64,000 bases of DNA from Pseudomonas syringae. GTDB taxonomy: Bacteria > Pseudomonadota > Gammaproteobacteria > Pseudomonadales > Pseudomonadaceae. Location: NCBI RefSeq assembly GCF_021605415.1, contig NZ_WKEQ01000002.1, forward strand, positions 62,001-126,000, read 5' to 3'. Of the stretch, positions 10,872-20,625 are shown piece after piece (the stretch's first letter is position 1; every line of letters starts with the position of its first letter). The position numbers and the translations under genes were made by a program. The notes under the pieces are model-generated. The model ran no database searches and had not been told where the DNA came from. It was given only the letters and a program-made list of their open reading frames with translations.

Positions 10872-11396
10872 ATGACTCTAATTCTTGGTATCGACCCCGG
10901 TTCGCGCATCACCGGTTATGGCATTGTTCGCGATACCGGGCGTGGTTGTGTCTACGTGGCTTCGGGCTGTATCCGTACCGGTAGCGGCGAATTGCATGAG
11001 CGTCTGCAAATCGTTTATCGCGGCGTGCGGGAAATCATTCAGACCTATGGCCCTATCACGATGGGCATCGAAAAAGTGTTCATGGCGAAAAACGCCGATT
11101 CGGCGCTGAAGCTGGGGCAGGCGCGGGGTGCTGCGATTGTCGCTGGCGCCGAAGAAAGCCTGGAAATCGCCGAATACACCGCGACCCAGGTGAAACAGGC
11201 CGTGGTCGGCACCGGCGCGGCCAACAAAGAACAGGTGCAGATGATGGTCATGCACATGCTCAAACTGACCAGCAAGCCGCAAATCGATGCGTCCGACGCC
11301 TTGGCCATCGCCATTTGTCATGCACATACCCGTTCCAGCCTGCTTCCTCATGGTCTGGGAACCGCACGCAGTCGTGGCGGGCGCCTGCGTCTCTGA
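10872..11396 (+). CDS. ruvC: Holliday junction resolvase RuvC
   Basis: This 174-residue endonuclease starts [18 protein letters not shown]; the Asp in GIDPGS is the first catalytic acid. [20 protein letters not shown] supplies the next acidic residue and DNA contact. The C-terminal [14 protein letters not shown] carries the remaining acids. RuvC dimers cut Holliday junctions during recombination repair together with RuvAB. The gene precedes ruvA by 113 bases without a clear terminator, so a ruvCAB operon is likely. Confidence 0.97.
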   Translation: MTLILGIDPGSRITGYGIVRDTGRGCVYVASGCIRTGSGELHERLQIVYRGVREIIQTYGPITMGIEKVFMAKNADSALKLGQARGAAIVAGAEESLEIAEYTATQVKQAVVGTGAANKEQVQMMVMHMLKLTSKPQIDASDALAIAICHAHTRSSLLPHGLGTARSRGGRLRL

Positions 11397-11509
11397 TAGC
11401 ATCTGCAGTCAAATGTGCGCGATGCGGGTTTTGCGCCTGAACTGTCGGCCCGAAATTCCCATTCCAACCGTCGCCAGCCCCGGGCTGGCCAACGCTCAAG
11501 GATCTCAAC

Positions 11510-12118
11510 GTGATTGGACGCTTGCGCGGCACCCTGGCTGAGAAACAGCCGCCGCACCTGATTCTGGATGTAAACGGCCTCGGGTATGAGCTGGAAGTGC
11601 CCATGACCACGCTTTACCGCTTGCCGTCGGTCGGTGAACCGCTGACGCTGCACACCCATTTGGTCGTACGTGAAGATGCGCAGTTACTCTATGGCTTCGC
11701 CGGCAAGCGGGAGCGAGACTTCTTCCGCGAGCTGATTCGTCTCAATGGCGTCGGGCCAAAACTGGCGCTGGCGCTGATGTCGAGCCTGGAAGTCGACGAG
11801 CTGGTTCGTTGCGTGCAATCTCAGGACACGTCGGCCCTGACCAAAGTGCCAGGCGTGGGCAAGAAGACCGCCGAGCGTTTGCTGGTCGAGCTGAAAGATC
11901 GCTTCAAGGCCTGGGAAACCGTGCCGGCGATGTTTGCGCTGGTGCCAAACCAGCCGGACGGCCCGGCGCCGGTCAACACGGCGGAAACCGATGCGGTCAG
12001 CGCGTTGATTTCCCTGGGCTACAAGCCGCAGGAAGCGAGCAAGGCGATTTCCGCCATCAAGGATAAAGATTTGAGCAGTGAAGACATGATCCGCCGCGCG
12101 CTGAAGGGAATGATTTAA
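11510..12118 (+). CDS. ruvA: Holliday junction helicase subunit RuvA
   Basis: A GTG start preceded by AAGGA gives 202 residues, the usual length. The N-terminal OB domain starts [20 protein letters not shown]. Domain II has helix-hairpin-helix motifs ([13 protein letters not shown] and [16 protein letters not shown]). Domain III is at the C-terminus ([18 protein letters not shown]). RuvA tetramers hold the four-way junction and load RuvB. The stop codon directly abuts the ruvB start. Confidence 0.97.
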   Translation: MIGRLRGTLAEKQPPHLILDVNGLGYELEVPMTTLYRLPSVGEPLTLHTHLVVREDAQLLYGFAGKRERDFFRELIRLNGVGPKLALALMSSLEVDELVRCVQSQDTSALTKVPGVGKKTAERLLVELKDRFKAWETVPAMFALVPNQPDGPAPVNTAETDAVSALISLGYKPQEASKAISAIKDKDLSSEDMIRRALKGMI

Positions 12119-13180
12119 GTGATTGAAGCTGATCGTCTGATCGCCGCCACGCACAGTCCCCGTGAGCGCGAAGAAGTCCAGGATCGGGCGATTCGTCCTG
12201 TCAGCCTGGCCGAATACATTGGTCAGCCGACCGTGCGCGAGCAGATGGAATTGTTCATCCAGGCAGCTCGCGGGCGTAATGAATCACTCGACCACACCTT
12301 GATTTTCGGCCCGCCTGGCTTGGGTAAAACCACGCTGGCCAACATCATCGCCCAGGAAATGGGCGTTTCGATCAAGAGTACCTCTGGCCCGGTGCTTGAA
12401 CGTCCCGGCGATCTGGCGGCGCTGCTGACCAATCTAGAACCGCATGACGTGTTGTTCATCGACGAAATCCATCGGTTGTCGCCGATCGTCGAAGAAGTGC
12501 TGTACCCGGCGATGGAAGATTTTCAGCTCGATATCATGATCGGCGAAGGGCCGGCGGCGCGCTCGATCAAGCTTGATCTGCCTCCGTTCACGTTGGTAGG
12601 CGCCACCACGCGCGCGGGCATGCTGACCAATCCCCTGCGCGACCGTTTCGGCATCGTCCAGCGTCTGGAGTTCTACAGCACGGCGGATCTGGCGACGATT
12701 GTCAGTCGTTCGGCGAGTATTCTCGGTCTGCCGCTGGATCCGGAAGGGGCGTTCGAAATCGCCCGCCGTGCCCGAGGCACTCCGCGTATCGCCAACCGTT
12801 TGCTGCGCCGAGTACGGGATTTTGCCGAAGTTCGCGCCAAGGGTCACATCACCAAACCCGTCGCCGATCTGGCGTTGAACCTGCTGGATGTCGATGAGCA
12901 TGGCTTCGATCATCAGGATCGGCGCCTGTTGTTGACCATGATCGAGAAGTTCGATGGCGGTCCGGTCGGCATCGACAGTCTGGCGGCGGCGATCAGCGAA
13001 GAGCGCCATACCATTGAAGATGTGCTTGAGCCGTACCTGATTCAGCAGGGTTACATCATGCGCACGCCCCGTGGCCGCGTTGTGACACGTCATGCGTACC
13101 TGCACTTTGGTTTAAATATTCCGACACGAATGGGCGAAATGCCCGTGGCAGACGAGTTTCTCGACGCCGTCGACGATTAA
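12119..13180 (+). CDS. ruvB: Holliday junction branch-migration ATPase RuvB
   Basis: This 353-residue AAA+ ATPase has Walker [10 protein letters not shown] and Walker [10 protein letters not shown], then sensor [18 protein letters not shown] and a winged-helix C-terminus with [14 protein letters not shown]. It begins with GTG immediately after the ruvA TAA (no gap), which implies coupled translation. RuvB hexamers pump DNA through RuvA-bound junctions. Length and motifs match the family fully. Confidence 0.97.
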   Translation: MIEADRLIAATHSPREREEVQDRAIRPVSLAEYIGQPTVREQMELFIQAARGRNESLDHTLIFGPPGLGKTTLANIIAQEMGVSIKSTSGPVLERPGDLAALLTNLEPHDVLFIDEIHRLSPIVEEVLYPAMEDFQLDIMIGEGPAARSIKLDLPPFTLVGATTRAGMLTNPLRDRFGIVQRLEFYSTADLATIVSRSASILGLPLDPEGAFEIARRARGTPRIANRLLRRVRDFAEVRAKGHITKPVADLALNLLDVDEHGFDHQDRRLLLTMIEKFDGGPVGIDSLAAAISEERHTIEDVLEPYLIQQGYIMRTPRGRVVTRHAYLHFGLNIPTRMGEMPVADEFLDAVDD

Positions 13181-13265
13181 TACACATGATGTGCCGATTT
13201 ATTCTGGGAATGTGCTGTCCGACGTCGGTACTTTTCCTGTAAAGCCTTCACCCAATGAAAAAACA

Positions 13266-13287
13266 GTTGCCTGGCCGGATTGGCAAC
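13266..13287 (+). promoter_or_regulatory. Leader hairpin just upstream of the ybgC ribosome site
   Basis: GTTGCC and GGCAAC form a 6-bp stem with a 10-base loop, ending a few bases before the GAGGAG ribosome site of the ybgC-tol operon. Whether it affects translation is unknown. Confidence 0.4.
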
Positions 13288-13308
13288 CTGAGGAGTAAGC
13301 ACTAGAGT

Positions 13309-13776
13309 ATGCGCGCGCAAAACGGGCTTGAGCCGTTCGCACATCGTTGTCGCGTTTATTACGAGGACACCGACGCGGGCGGCATCGTGTATTACGTTAA
13401 TTACCTCAAGTTTATGGAACGGGCTCGAACCGAGCGGCTCCGACATCTGGGCTTTGCCCAATCGGAACTGGCCGGGGAGGATCTGTTGTTTGTCGTGCAT
13501 TCCAGCGAAGCGCGCTACCACGCGCCGGCGCGACTGGACGACGAGCTTCTGGTAAGTGCTGATGTCATCGAATTGAACCGTGCCAGCCTGCGTTTCAAAC
13601 AGCAGGTCAGGCGGGCAACGGATAATGTGCTGCTCTGCGAAGGGCAGTTTCTGGTGGCCTGTGTGCGCACCAACAGCTTGAAACCCCGGGCCATTCCAGA
13701 CGCCCTGCGTGCGGCCTTCGCCGACGCGGGCAGCCCGGGTACACACTCAAAGCAGGAGATAAAGCGTGGAAGCTAA
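13309..13776 (+). CDS. ybgC: Tol-Pal-associated acyl-CoA thioesterase YbgC
   Basis: This 155-residue hotdog-fold protein contains [21 protein letters not shown], with the catalytic Asp of the 4HBT/YbgC family, and [18 protein letters not shown]. YbgC hydrolyses short or phospholipid-related acyl thioesters in the cytoplasm. It is the usual first gene of the tol-pal operon. GAGGAG lies about 14 bases before the ATG. Its last 11 bases overlap tolQ. Confidence 0.94.
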   Translation: MRAQNGLEPFAHRCRVYYEDTDAGGIVYYVNYLKFMERARTERLRHLGFAQSELAGEDLLFVVHSSEARYHAPARLDDELLVSADVIELNRASLRFKQQVRRATDNVLLCEGQFLVACVRTNSLKPRAIPDALRAAFADAGSPGTHSKQEIKRGS

Positions 13777-14461
13777 CGTCGTCGACCATTCCTCCATGTG
13801 GAGCCTAGTCAGCAATGCCAGCATCGTGGTGCAGTTGGTAATGTTGACCCTGGTGGCCGCATCGGTCACTTCATGGATCATGATCTTTCAGCGCAGCAAT
13901 CTGCTGCGCGCCGGTCGACGTGCCCTGGAGAGCTTCGAGGAGCGCTTCTGGTCGGGTATCGATCTGTCCAAGCTGTACCGTCAGGCAGGCAGCAATCCGG
14001 ATCCGGATTCGGGCGTGGAGCAGATCTTCCGTGCCGGCTTCAAGGAATTCTCCCGTCTGCGTCAGCAACCGGGCGTCGATCCTGAAGCGGTGATGGAAGG
14101 TGTGGCCCGAGCCATGCGCGTGGCCATTTCCCGTGAGGAAGAGAAGCTCGAGCAAAGCCTGCCATTCCTCGCCACGGTCGGTTCCGTCAGCCCGTACATC
14201 GGTCTGTTCGGTACGGTCTGGGGCATCATGAACTCCTTCCGCGGTCTGGCCAGTGCCCAGCAGGCAACCCTGGCCACCGTCGCTCCGGGCATTGCCGAAG
14301 CCCTGATCGCTACCGCGATCGGTCTGTTCGCCGCGATTCCGGCGGTCATCGCTTACAACCGATTCGCTGCCCGCAGCGAAACCTTGCTGGGCCGTTACTA
14401 CACCTTCGCCGATGAATTCCAGGCGATCCTGCACCGCAAAGTGCACACCAGCGAAGAATAA
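13766..14461 (+). CDS. tolQ: Tol-Pal system proton channel subunit TolQ
   Basis: A GTG start inside the end of ybgC gives 231 residues. There are three membrane spans: about 17-37, then two after a cytoplasmic loop, including [20 protein letters not shown] and [20 protein letters not shown], the ExbB/MotA/TolQ signature regions. TolQ with TolR uses the proton motive force to drive TolA. The complex constricts the outer membrane at division. The overlap with ybgC suggests translational coupling. Confidence 0.96.
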   Translation: MEANVVDHSSMWSLVSNASIVVQLVMLTLVAASVTSWIMIFQRSNLLRAGRRALESFEERFWSGIDLSKLYRQAGSNPDPDSGVEQIFRAGFKEFSRLRQQPGVDPEAVMEGVARAMRVAISREEEKLEQSLPFLATVGSVSPYIGLFGTVWGIMNSFRGLASAQQATLATVAPGIAEALIATAIGLFAAIPAVIAYNRFAARSETLLGRYYTFADEFQAILHRKVHTSEE

Positions 14462-14475
14462 GCAGGTATATCCCA

Positions 14476-14937
14476 ATGGCTTTAATCGCTCGAGCGCGCA
14501 AAAAGCGCAAGCCGGTCGCCGAGATGAACGTGGTGCCCTACATCGACGTGATGCTGGTGCTGCTGGTCATCTTCATGGTGACCGCGCCGATGCTCAATCA
14601 GGGCGTGAAAGTTGATCTGCCCAAGGTTTCCAGCGAAGCCTTGCCGCAGGACAACAACACTCAGGTTCTGACCATTTCGATCAAGGCTGACAAGACCTAT
14701 TACTGGAACCTTGGCAGCGAAGTCGATACCGAGAAACAGCAGGATCGGGCAATGACCCTGCCACAGATGACCGATGCGGTGACCAAGATCATTCGCGCCG
14801 GTACTGAAGGCGGCAAGCGTACCCAGGTCTTCATCCGCGGTGACAAGACCGTCGACTATGGTTCCGTCATGGGCGCCATGGGCGGTTTGCAGAAAGCCGG
14901 GGTCGGTAATGTTGGCTTGATTACCGAGGCCCCCTGA
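14476..14937 (+). CDS. tolR: Tol-Pal system protein TolR
   Basis: This 153-residue ExbD-family protein has a basic N-terminus (RARKKRKPVAEMN), a single membrane helix VPYIDVMLVLLVIFMVTAPM with the conserved proton-path Asp, and a periplasmic domain. It works with TolQ in the inner membrane. GCAGG precedes the start, and the stop overlaps the tolA ATG by one base (TGATG). Confidence 0.96.
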   Translation: MALIARARKKRKPVAEMNVVPYIDVMLVLLVIFMVTAPMLNQGVKVDLPKVSSEALPQDNNTQVLTISIKADKTYYWNLGSEVDTEKQQDRAMTLPQMTDAVTKIIRAGTEGGKRTQVFIRGDKTVDYGSVMGAMGGLQKAGVGNVGLITEAP

Positions 14938-16016
14938 TGCAGCAACAGCGAGAGCCGTCCGCCTCGGAAAGCTACTTCTGGCCTAGTGTTCTGGCAATTG
15001 TCCTGCACGTGCTGGTGTTCGGCATGCTGTTCGTCAGTTTTGCCTTCACACCGGAACTGCCGCCGGCCAAGCCGATCGTCCAGGCGACCTTGTACCAACT
15101 GAAATCGAAAAGTCAGGCAACCACCCAGACCAATCAGAAGATTGCGGGTGAGGCGAAGAAATCCGCCGCGCGTCAGACTGAAGTCGAGCAGATGGAGCAG
15201 AAAAAGGTCGAGCAGGAAGCGATCAAGGCTGCGGAACAAAAGAAAGAAGAAGCGGCTCAAAAGGCCGAGGATGCAAAGAAGGCCGATGAGGCGAAGAAAG
15301 CGGACGAGGCGAAAAAGGCTGATGAAGCCAAGAAGGCCGACGACGCGAAGAAAACCGCCGAAGCCAAGAAGGCAGAAGAGAAACAATTGGCTGATATAGC
15401 CAAAAAGAAATCCGAAGAAGAAGCAAAAAAGGCAGCTGAAGAAGAGGCCAAGAAAGCCGCCGCTGAAGAAGCCAAGAAGAAAATCGTCGAAGACGCGAAA
15501 AAGAAAGCCGCCGAAGACGCCAAGAAGAAAACTGAAGCTGAAGAGGCGAAGAAGAAAGTCGCCGAAGAAGCGAAGAAGAAAGCTGCTGCCGATGCTGCGA
15601 AGAAGAAATCGCAGGATGCGGCACGTAAATCCGCCGAAGACAAAAAGGCTCAGGCCTTGGCAGACTTGCTTTCCGACACGCCGGAGCGTCAGCAGGCCTT
15701 GGCCGATGAGCAGGGTGACGAAGTCGCGGGCAGTTTCGATGACCTGATTCGTTCGCGGGCAGCGGAAGGCTGGGCACGCCCACCTTCGGCGCGCAAAGGC
15801 ATGACGGTTGTGCTGCAGATCGGCATGTTGCCGGACGGTACGGTGACTACGGTCAGCGTGTCCAAGTCCAGTGGTGACGGTCCGTTCGATGCTTCGGCAG
15901 TGGCAGCAGTCAAGAATATTGGACGTTTGACAGAAATGCAGGGAATGAAGCCGAGCGATTTCGCTCCGTATCGTTCATTCAAGATGACATTCACACCTGA
16001 GGATTTAGCCTTGTGA
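14937..16016 (+). CDS. tolA: Tol-Pal system protein TolA
   Basis: This 359-residue protein has one membrane helix at about 15-37. A long Lys/Ala/Glu-rich helical domain II follows (about residues 75-255) and then the globular domain III that contacts Pal/TolB and colicins or phage. Domain II contains five-residue units such as AKKAD repeated in tandem; the corresponding DNA around 15270-15380 is a degenerate 15-base repeat. It spans the periplasm and transmits force from TolQR. Translational overlap with both neighbours supports one operon. Confidence 0.95.
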   Translation: MQQQREPSASESYFWPSVLAIVLHVLVFGMLFVSFAFTPELPPAKPIVQATLYQLKSKSQATTQTNQKIAGEAKKSAARQTEVEQMEQKKVEQEAIKAAEQKKEEAAQKAEDAKKADEAKKADEAKKADEAKKADDAKKTAEAKKAEEKQLADIAKKKSEEEAKKAAEEEAKKAAAEEAKKKIVEDAKKKAAEDAKKKTEAEEAKKKVAEEAKKKAAADAAKKKSQDAARKSAEDKKAQALADLLSDTPERQQALADEQGDEVAGSFDDLIRSRAAEGWARPPSARKGMTVVLQIGMLPDGTVTTVSVSKSSGDGPFDASAVAAVKNIGRLTEMQGMKPSDFAPYRSFKMTFTPEDLAL

Positions 16017-17314
16017 GAAACCTTCTTCGAGGAATGCTGGTTGTGATCTGCTGCATGGCAGGGATCGCGGCGGCAGATGAAAAGAACATTCTGGTCACTA
16101 GCGGCAGCGATCGGGCTACCCCGATCGCCGTTGTACCGTTCGGCTTGCAGGGCGGTTCGGTACTGCCGGACGACATGGCTGAAATCATTGGTAACGATTT
16201 GCGCAACTCGGGCTATTACTCGCCGATTCCAAAGCAAAACATGATCAGCCAGCCAAGCCAGCCGAGCGAAATCATCTTCCGTGACTGGAAGGCGGTGGGT
16301 GCTCAATACATGATGGTCGGCAGCATCACGCCGGCCGGCGGCAAGCTGCAGGTGCAATACGCACTGTTCAACGTCGCCACCGAACAGAACGTGATGAGCG
16401 GTTCGGTGTCGGGCAGCGTTGATCAGCTGCGCGACATGGCGCACTACATCTCCGACCAGTCGTTTGAAAAACTCACCGGCATCAAAGGTGCGTTTTCGAC
16501 CCGTCTGCTGTACGTGACGGCCGAGCGTTTTTCCGAGAAAAACACGCGCTACACCCTGCAGCGTTCGGACTATGACGGTGCGCGCGCCGTAACCCTGCTG
16601 CAATCGCGCGAGCCAATTCTGTCGCCGCGTTTCGCTCCGGATGGCAAGCGTATCGCTTATGTATCGTTCGAGCAGAAGCGTCCGCGCATCTTCATGCAGA
16701 ACATCGACACGGGTCGTCGCGAACAGATCACCAACTTCGAAGGCCTGAATGGTGCACCAGCCTGGTCGCCGGATGGCAATCGCCTGGCGTTCGTGCTGTC
16801 GAAGGATGGCAACCCGGATATCTACGTGATGAACCTGGGTTCGCGTCAGATCAGCCGCGTAACTTCTGGTCCAGGTATCAACACCGAACCGTTCTGGGGC
16901 AAGGATGGCTCGACCATCTACTTCACCTCCGACCGTGGTGGCAAGCCGCAGATCTACAAAACCAGCGCCAGCGGCGGTGGTGCCGAGCGTGTAACGTTCG
17001 TTGGCAACTACAACGCCAACCCGAAACTTTCGGCTGATGAAAAGACCTTGGTGATGATCCATCGTCAGGATGGCTTCACCAATTTCAAGGTGGCAGCCCA
17101 GGATTTGCAGCGAGGTAGTGTAAAGATCCTCACTGATAGCACTCTGGACGAGTCGCCTACTGTTGCGCCCAACGGCACCATGGTAATCTACGCCACCCGC
17201 CAGCAGGGCCGGGGAGTCTTGATGCTCGTGTCCATTAATGGGCGCGTTAGGCTCCCGCTTCCTACCGCACAAGGCGAAGTCAGAGAACCGTCCTGGTCCC
17301 CTTACCTGAACTGA
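16013..17314 (+). CDS. tolB: Tol-Pal system beta-propeller protein TolB
   Basis: This 433-residue periplasmic protein starts with GTG overlapping the tolA stop by four bases. The signal peptide [20 protein letters not shown] is followed by the N-terminal domain ([20 protein letters not shown]). A six-bladed propeller follows with repeated [10 protein letters not shown]- and [10 protein letters not shown]-type blades. TolB binds Pal and TolA and controls release of Pal from peptidoglycan. The family assignment is secure. Confidence 0.96.
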   Translation: MRNLLRGMLVVICCMAGIAAADEKNILVTSGSDRATPIAVVPFGLQGGSVLPDDMAEIIGNDLRNSGYYSPIPKQNMISQPSQPSEIIFRDWKAVGAQYMMVGSITPAGGKLQVQYALFNVATEQNVMSGSVSGSVDQLRDMAHYISDQSFEKLTGIKGAFSTRLLYVTAERFSEKNTRYTLQRSDYDGARAVTLLQSREPILSPRFAPDGKRIAYVSFEQKRPRIFMQNIDTGRREQITNFEGLNGAPAWSPDGNRLAFVLSKDGNPDIYVMNLGSRQISRVTSGPGINTEPFWGKDGSTIYFTSDRGGKPQIYKTSASGGGAERVTFVGNYNANPKLSADEKTLVMIHRQDGFTNFKVAAQDLQRGSVKILTDSTLDESPTVAPNGTMVIYATRQQGRGVLMLVSINGRVRLPLPTAQGEVREPSWSPYLN

Positions 17315-17366
17315 CGCGGCGCTACACGTTTTACTTAACACACTGGGGTTCATTAGGAGTTTCACG

Positions 17367-17864
17367 ATGGAAATGCTGAAGTTTGGTAAATTTGCTGCGC
17401 TGGCTCTGGCCATGGCTGTAGCTGTAGGTTGCTCGTCCAAAGGCGGCGACAACGCCGGTGAAGGCGCTGTTGATCCAAACGCTGGTTACGGCGCAAACAC
17501 TGGTGCCGTTGACGGTTCCCTGAGCGAAGAAGCTGCTCTGCGCGCAATCACCACCTTCTACTTCGAATACGACAGCTCGGACCTGAAGCCAGAAGCCATG
17601 CGCGCTCTGGACGTTCACGCCAAAGACCTGAAAGCAAACGGCGCTCGCGTTGTTCTGGAAGGCAACACCGACGAACGTGGTACTCGTGAGTACAACATGG
17701 CACTGGGCGAGCGTCGTGCGAAAGCCGTTCAGCGCTACCTGGTACTGCAAGGTGTTTCCCCAGCTCAGCTGGAACTGGTTTCCTACGGCGAAGAGCGTCC
17801 AGTTGCTACCGGCAACGACGAGCAGTCCTGGGCTCAAAACCGTCGCGTCGAACTGCGTAAGTAA
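17367..17864 (+). CDS. pal: Peptidoglycan-associated lipoprotein Pal (OprL)
   Basis: This 165-residue protein has a lipoprotein signal peptide ending AVAVGC, with lipidation at Cys22. Its OmpA-like C-terminal domain contains [11 protein letters not shown] and [19 protein letters not shown], where Asp and Arg bind diaminopimelate of peptidoglycan. It tethers the outer membrane to the wall as the outer part of Tol-Pal. AGGAG lies eight bases upstream. The codons look strongly optimised (many CTG, GGC and AAA), as expected for an abundant protein. Confidence 0.97.
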   Translation: MEMLKFGKFAALALAMAVAVGCSSKGGDNAGEGAVDPNAGYGANTGAVDGSLSEEAALRAITTFYFEYDSSDLKPEAMRALDVHAKDLKANGARVVLEGNTDERGTREYNMALGERRAKAVQRYLVLQGVSPAQLELVSYGEERPVATGNDEQSWAQNRRVELRK

Positions 17865-17870
17865 TTCGAT

Positions 17871-18707
17871 ATGCGAACGTGCCGTCGTGCTGTAACTGTT
17901 CTGGCTCTCAGCCTCGCGCCGCTTGCGGCGTGGGCTGCGGTTCCTGTAGTGGATGACAACTCCGGTTATAACAATAGCGGGAGCAGTAGTCCGCCTGCGG
18001 GTTACGGTACGAACGGCGCCTATGCCGGGGGAGGGGTTTCGGCCCCTGCCTCTGCGCAGGGCATGCTGTTCAATCAACTGCAACAAATGCAGGATCAGAT
18101 TTCGCGCCAGCAAGGCGTGATCGAAGAACTGCAAAATCAGGTTTCGCGCATGAAACAAGAGTCTCTGGAGCGATACCAGGATCTTGATCGGCGCATCGGA
18201 TCCGGCGTTGCACCTGCCGCGACTCCCGAGAATTCTTCAACCGGTGGCGATCTCAATGCCCCCGCAGCTGCTGCTGCAGGAGCTGGGGCTGCTGCCGCCC
18301 AGGCACCTGCCGCGAGTAGCGAACCGGCTGATCCGGCCAAGGAAAAGCTGTATTACGATGCCGCTTTCGACCTGATCAAAGCCAAGGATTTCGACAAGGC
18401 CAGCCAGGCATTTGCCGCCTTCCTGCGCAAGTATCCAAACAGCCAATACGCGGGCAATGCCCAGTACTGGTTGGGCGAAGTCAATCTGGCCAAAGGCGAT
18501 CTGCAAGGTGCGGGTCAAGCGTTTGCCAAGGTTTCGCAGCTGTACCCTAAGCACGCCAAAGTGCCTGACTCGTTGTACAAGCTCGCTGATGTAGAGCGCC
18601 GCCTCGGTCATACCGATAAGGTCAAAGGCATTCTGCAACAGGTGGTTGCCCAATATCCGGGCACGTCCGCTGCTCAGTTGGCCCAACGCGATCTGCAACG
18701 CATGTAA
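17871..18707 (+). CDS. cpoB: Cell division coordinator CpoB (YbgF)
   Basis: This 278-residue periplasmic protein has a signal peptide (cleaved near residue 22, LAAWAA). A coiled-coil region follows (LFNQLQQMQDQISRQQGVIE), then an Ala/Pro-rich linker, and TPR repeats at the C-terminus (AFDLIKAKDFDKASQAFAAF and following). CpoB links Tol-Pal to PBP1B during septal wall synthesis. It lies six bases after pal and ends at a terminator, so it is the last gene of the operon. Confidence 0.94.
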   Translation: MRTCRRAVTVLALSLAPLAAWAAVPVVDDNSGYNNSGSSSPPAGYGTNGAYAGGGVSAPASAQGMLFNQLQQMQDQISRQQGVIEELQNQVSRMKQESLERYQDLDRRIGSGVAPAATPENSSTGGDLNAPAAAAAGAGAAAAQAPAASSEPADPAKEKLYYDAAFDLIKAKDFDKASQAFAAFLRKYPNSQYAGNAQYWLGEVNLAKGDLQGAGQAFAKVSQLYPKHAKVPDSLYKLADVERRLGHTDKVKGILQQVVAQYPGTSAAQLAQRDLQRM

Positions 18708-18730
18708 AGCTGTTTGAATCGTTTTGAAGA

Positions 18731-18755
18731 AACCCGCACTTGATGCGGGTTTTTT
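18731..18755 (+). terminator. Terminator of the tol-pal operon
   Basis: An 8-bp stem AACCCGCA/TGCGGGTT with a 5-base loop is followed by T6. Confidence 0.9.
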
Positions 18756-18872
18756 CGTTAGAATTCACGCCCTTTTTCTGAACACGCTTCCTGGGGTCCA
18801 CGCGTTGGCGGGATTGCTTGAAGTGCCTGACGGAGGCGGACAGCCTGTTTAGCTGTTACGCCCGTGGCGACT

Positions 18873-19520
18873 ATGCAAGACACATTGAGAATCACCGAAG
18901 TTTTCTACTCGTTGCAGGGGGAAACACGGACTGCCGGGCTGCCCACGGTTTTTGTGCGCCTGACCGGTTGTCCGTTGCGTTGCCAGTATTGCGACAGCGC
19001 CTACGCCTTCAGCGGCGGCACGATCCGCACCCTCGACGACATCCTCGAACAAGTGGCCGGGTTTCGCCCGCGTTATGTCTGCGTCACCGGCGGTGAGCCG
19101 TTGGCGCAACCGAACGCCATTCCCCTGCTCAAGCAGTTGTGTGACGCCGGTTACGAGGTCTCGCTGGAAACCAGCGGTGCTTTGGACGTTTCGGCTGTCG
19201 ATCCACGGGTCAGTCGCGTCGTCGACCTTAAAACCCCGGGCTCGAAAGAAGCGCATCGTAACCGTTACGAAAATATCGAACTGCTGACGCCCAACGATCA
19301 GGTGAAGTTTGTCATCTGCTCGCGGGAAGACTATGACTGGGCGGTGTCCAAGCTGATCCAGTACGGTCTTGACCGCCGCGCCGGCGAAGTGCTGTTTTCG
19401 CCGAGCCATCACGATCTCAATGCGCGGGATCTGGCGGACTGGGTCGTGGCGGATAACTTGCCTGTACGCCTGCAATTGCAGCTGCACAAATATCTTTGGA
19501 ATGACGAGCCGGGGCGCTGA
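18873..19520 (+). CDS. queE: 7-carboxy-7-deazaguanine synthase QueE
   Basis: This 215-residue radical SAM enzyme has the cluster motif [10 protein letters not shown] (C-x3-C-x2-C), the substrate segment FYSLQGE near the start, and CVTGGEPL. It converts 6-carboxytetrahydropterin to 7-carboxy-7-deazaguanine in queuosine/preQ0 synthesis. ATG 18873 ([15 protein letters not shown]) gives the conserved start; a GTG nine bases earlier (18864) is a possible alternative. Neither has a clear ribosome site. It is followed one base later by queC. Confidence 0.94.
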   Translation: MQDTLRITEVFYSLQGETRTAGLPTVFVRLTGCPLRCQYCDSAYAFSGGTIRTLDDILEQVAGFRPRYVCVTGGEPLAQPNAIPLLKQLCDAGYEVSLETSGALDVSAVDPRVSRVVDLKTPGSKEAHRNRYENIELLTPNDQVKFVICSREDYDWAVSKLIQYGLDRRAGEVLFSPSHHDLNARDLADWVVADNLPVRLQLQLHKYLWNDEPGR

Positions 19521-19521
19521 G

Positions 19522-20214
19522 ATGACTGAACCACTGAACACTACCGAAAAACGCGCGGTCATTTTGTTGTCCGGAGGTCTGGACTCGGCAACGGTCGTGG
19601 CCATGGCCCGTGCCGAAGGCTACAGCTGCTATACGATGAGCTTCGACTACGGGCAGCGCTCCCATGCCGAACTGCACGCCGCCGCCCGCGTCGCCCGTGA
19701 CCTGGGCGTGATCGAGCACAAGGTGATCGGTCTGAACCTGAACGGCATGGGCGGGTCGGCCCTGACCGACACCCGCATCGACATCCCGGAAGAACTGGGC
19801 GAAGGCATTCCGGTGACTTACGTGCCGGCGCGCAATACCGTATTCCTGTCGCTGGCGTTGGGTTGGGCGGAAGTGCTGGGCGCGCGTGACATCTTCATCG
19901 GCGTCAACGCAGTGGATTATTCGGGTTACCCCGATTGCCGTCCCGAGTTCATCGAATCGTTCGAACGCATGGCCAACCTGGCGACCAAGGCTGGCGTGGA
20001 AGGCAACGGTTTCCGTATTCAGGCGCCGTTGCAGAACCTGAGCAAGGCGCAAATCGTCGAGGCGGGCGTGAAGCTGGGCGTCGATTATGGGCTGACGGTT
20101 TCCTGCTATCAGGCTGACGATGAAGGCCGTGCATGCGGTAAATGCGACAGCTGCCGCCTGCGTGCAGAAGGCTTCGCAGCGGCCGGCGTTAGCGACCCGA
20201 CACCTTATTTTTGA
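19522..20214 (+). CDS. queC: 7-cyano-7-deazaguanine (preQ0) synthase QueC
   Basis: This 230-residue ATP-dependent enzyme has the PP-loop [15 protein letters not shown] at the N-terminus and a C-terminal zinc site [14 protein letters not shown]. It turns 7-carboxy-7-deazaguanine plus ammonia into preQ0, the step after QueE. The GAG at the queE stop serves as ribosome site. The queE-queC pair next to tol-pal-cpoB is the standard pseudomonad order. Confidence 0.95.
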   Translation: MTEPLNTTEKRAVILLSGGLDSATVVAMARAEGYSCYTMSFDYGQRSHAELHAAARVARDLGVIEHKVIGLNLNGMGGSALTDTRIDIPEELGEGIPVTYVPARNTVFLSLALGWAEVLGARDIFIGVNAVDYSGYPDCRPEFIESFERMANLATKAGVEGNGFRIQAPLQNLSKAQIVEAGVKLGVDYGLTVSCYQADDEGRACGKCDSCRLRAEGFAAAGVSDPTPYF

Positions 20215-20232
20215 TTATTTTCAAATAAAGGG

Positions 20233-20260
20233 TTGAATAGTCGTTAAAAATCAGTATTAT
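20233..20260 (+). promoter_or_regulatory. Promoter of tRNA-Lys
   Basis: TTGAAT, 16 bases and TATTAT, followed by the GC-rich discriminator ACGCGCC, lie directly upstream of the tRNA, as expected for a stringently controlled stable RNA promoter. Confidence 0.65.
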
Positions 20261-20277
20261 ACGCGCCACCACGAAGC

Positions 20278-20353
20278 GGGTCGTTAGCTCAGTTGGTAGA
20301 GCAGTTGGCTTTTAACCAATTGGTCGTAGGTTCGAATCCCACACGACCCACCA
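20278..20353 (+). tRNA. tRNA-Lys (UUU anticodon)
   Basis: This is a 76-base cloverleaf. The acceptor arms GGGTCGT/ACGACCC are followed by encoded ACCA; the D-arm is GCTCAGTTGGTAGAGC and the T-arm AGGTTCGAATCC. The anticodon TTT is at 20311-20313. No integrated element or duplicated 3' end is seen downstream. Confidence 0.97.
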
Positions 20354-20374
20354 TATTTTGGCGGTTTAGAAAAT

Positions 20375-20415
20375 CCGGAAGGCCCACGAAAGTGAGGATT
20401 TCCGGGTTTTTTTTT
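20375..20415 (+). terminator. Terminator after tRNA-Lys
   Basis: CCGGAA pairs with TTCCGG across a 19-base loop, followed by G and T9. Confidence 0.65.
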
Positions 20416-20582
20416 GCCTGCGATTTGGCCTCGTGCCGTTGTGCGGCAACGCCTCGGTGATGCAGGTCAGAATCATCTTTTGCATCCACCGGATATTCTG
20501 TAGCCTTGCGCAGCCTCAACGCTGTCCGTGCCTGATAAAACTCATCCTCCCGGCGGTACCCTTAGCGGTCCGGAGCCGGGTG

Positions 20583-20588
20583 TATACT
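20583..20588 (+). promoter_or_regulatory. Possible -10 box of nadA
   Basis: TATACT lies 37 bases upstream of the nadA start; the -35 region is not convincing. Confidence 0.35.
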
Positions 20589-20625
20589 CGACTTTCGCGC
20601 GAATGCGCCTGCAGGTCTTGCGAAC

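Noticed and set aside
20289-20519. Minus-strand frame containing GRVGFEPTTNWLKANCSTN
   Set aside because: This is the antisense translation of tRNA-Lys, a well-known false protein in databases.
20354-20625. Integration site or island at tRNA-Lys
   Set aside because: The tRNA is followed by ordinary nadA; no integrase and no repeated tRNA 3' end were found.
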